Source: Phycisphaerales bacterium
GTDB lineage: Bacteria > Planctomycetota > Phycisphaerae > Phycisphaerales > UBA1924
Direction of reading: 5' to 3'
Length of the DNA stretch: 64,000 nt
Assembly: GCA_029260345.1 (NCBI GenBank)
Contig: JAJDDK010000004.1
Span: 62,001 to 126,000, forward strand
The notes under the pieces were generated by a model that saw nothing but the letters and a program-made list of their open reading frames with translations, was not told the DNA's origin and searched no databases. The number at the start of each line of letters is the position of its first letter. The stretch's first letter is position 1. Shown in pieces: positions 63,214 to 64,000 of this stretch. The translations under genes were made by a program, and so were the position numbers.

Positions 63214-63981
63214 ATGATTGATCGCATCATTGGCCGGTTCACGTTGCCGTTTCGATGGCTCTCTTTGGCGGCGGTGGCGATGGGGCTGGCCGGGTGTCAC
63301 TTCGGATCAAGCCCGGATGCGACCAAGAGCTTTGGCCCGGCGACGAAAGCGGATTCATCACTGAAGGCGGCTGAGGCGTACGTGTCCAAGGCCGGCGAGT
63401 CGGCTTTTAGCGTCGTCGGCGCCGAGGATGGATCCAAGGGAAAAGTCACGGTGTCCATCGAGCCCGTTTCGGGCGGGCATCGGTGGCAGGTGCGCTATGT
63501 TCGCGACAGCGCCAAGACCCCATTTCGTGAGGACGTGCTTGAATCCACTGACGCCGGCGTTGTGATGATCGAGACCACTGAATACGACCGAGACGCGCTC
63601 ACCGTCTACGACCCGCCCCTCACACTGATGCCGCGAACCCTGGAGCCGGGAAAAATTTTCAAACAAGAAATCAAGATGGTGATTCACCCGCCCAGCGATC
63701 GCAACAAAGTGCGCCGGCGCGGCACGGGCCACCAAACGGTCGAACTCATCGGAAAGCAATCCGTCAAAACGGGCGCCGGAGAGGTCGACGCCTTCCACGT
63801 GCGCAGTCACTTCGTCGCGGAGCTTTCACCGGCGCACGTCGAAATCGCGACCGAACGCTGGTACGCGCATGAGAAAAGCACTGTTGGTTTTGTCGCGGAG
63901 CGTTATGACGAGAAACTAACGATCCTGGGTGTGGAGTCGTCAGCGCGCGGCTACCTCTGGATCTTGCGCGCGAACCATTGA
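63214..63981 (+). CDS. Lipoprotein, unknown
   Basis: 255 residues. Signal ends with lipobox MGLAGC (Cys28). The rest resembles beta-rich exported proteins: VTVSIEPVSGGHRWQVRYV, VVMIETTEYDRDALTVYDPP and a PGKIFKQEIKMVI block, with a long C-terminal beta pattern ending ARGYLWILRAN. A strong Shine-Dalgarno (AAGGAGG) precedes the ATG. It is divergent from the HEAT-repeat lipoprotein, so the 52-bp gap holds both promoters. No family recognised. Confidence 0.72.
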   Translation: MIDRIIGRFTLPFRWLSLAAVAMGLAGCHFGSSPDATKSFGPATKADSSLKAAEAYVSKAGESAFSVVGAEDGSKGKVTVSIEPVSGGHRWQVRYVRDSAKTPFREDVLESTDAGVVMIETTEYDRDALTVYDPPLTLMPRTLEPGKIFKQEIKMVIHPPSDRNKVRRRGTGHQTVELIGKQSVKTGAGEVDAFHVRSHFVAELSPAHVEIATERWYAHEKSTVGFVAERYDEKLTILGVESSARGYLWILRANH

Positions 63982-64000
63982 CTTGTGTCGATCACGGATC

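Overview
The window is 64 kb of G+C-rich bacterial chromosome, dense in protein genes and without phage, integrase or transposase genes. I read it as a member of the Planctomycetota, probably class Phycisphaerae. Pointers are a dockerin-ended secreted protein, two secreted beta-helix proteins sharing one N-terminal signature, a protein carrying the variable region typical of planctomycete flagellins, a prepilin with a 'FADGH' tail, Asp-rich inserts in M14 peptidases, a didermic envelope (LpxA, KdsC-like, OprP-type porin, many lipoproteins) and the MEP isoprenoid route (IspE, IspF). This assignment comes from motif recognition, not a database search.

Layout. 1-6367 (minus): three consecutive secreted M14 carboxypeptidase-family genes, the first cut by the window edge and the second apparently without its zinc site. 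6485-9254: an M42-type aminopeptidase, an orphan flagellin-domain protein and a 475-bp gap with a strong terminator. 9255-16383: truA, a PfkB kinase, purQ, nadA, a PilZ protein, a nucleotidyltransferase-like/KdsC fusion and ispE. 16468-25355: clpC, phhB, a GluQ-RS-like gene, a DUF192 lipoprotein, a SpoIIE-type phosphatase, lpxA, sthA and a small exported protein. 25945-35734 (minus): photolyase and a tightly packed peptidoglycan-sugar salvage operon (PepSY protein, porin, AnmK, MurQ, SSS symporter, NagZ, Tat-exported amidase). 36017-47483: a giant BNR/VPS10-like protein, two paralogous beta-helix proteins flanking a hydrolase lipoprotein and tRNA-Glu(CUC), a dihydrouridine synthase and a dockerin protein. 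47544-52826: a divergent 6-phosphogluconolactonase-like protein, asd, a pseudopilin and partner, an HD ppGpp-hydrolase-like gene coupled to ispF, and a lipoprotein. 52874-63981: metH, an XRE-regulator/ABC-2 exporter operon, uppP, a zinc alcohol dehydrogenase-like gene, a HEAT-repeat lipoprotein and a final lipoprotein.

Two patterns run across the window. First, at least four families of short palindromic repeats occur not only between genes but inside housekeeping genes, where they are translated in frame (nadA, truA, purQ, metH) or supply the stop codon (truA, pfkB-like gene, nadA). Second, about ten genes lack a Shine-Dalgarno and instead have a -10-like hexamer (TACAAT, TACGAT, TACGCT and similar) 5 to 7 nt before the start codon, which points to leaderless transcripts. 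Genes with a clear Shine-Dalgarno (clpC, sthA, PilZ, amidase, the first beta-helix gene) coexist with these.
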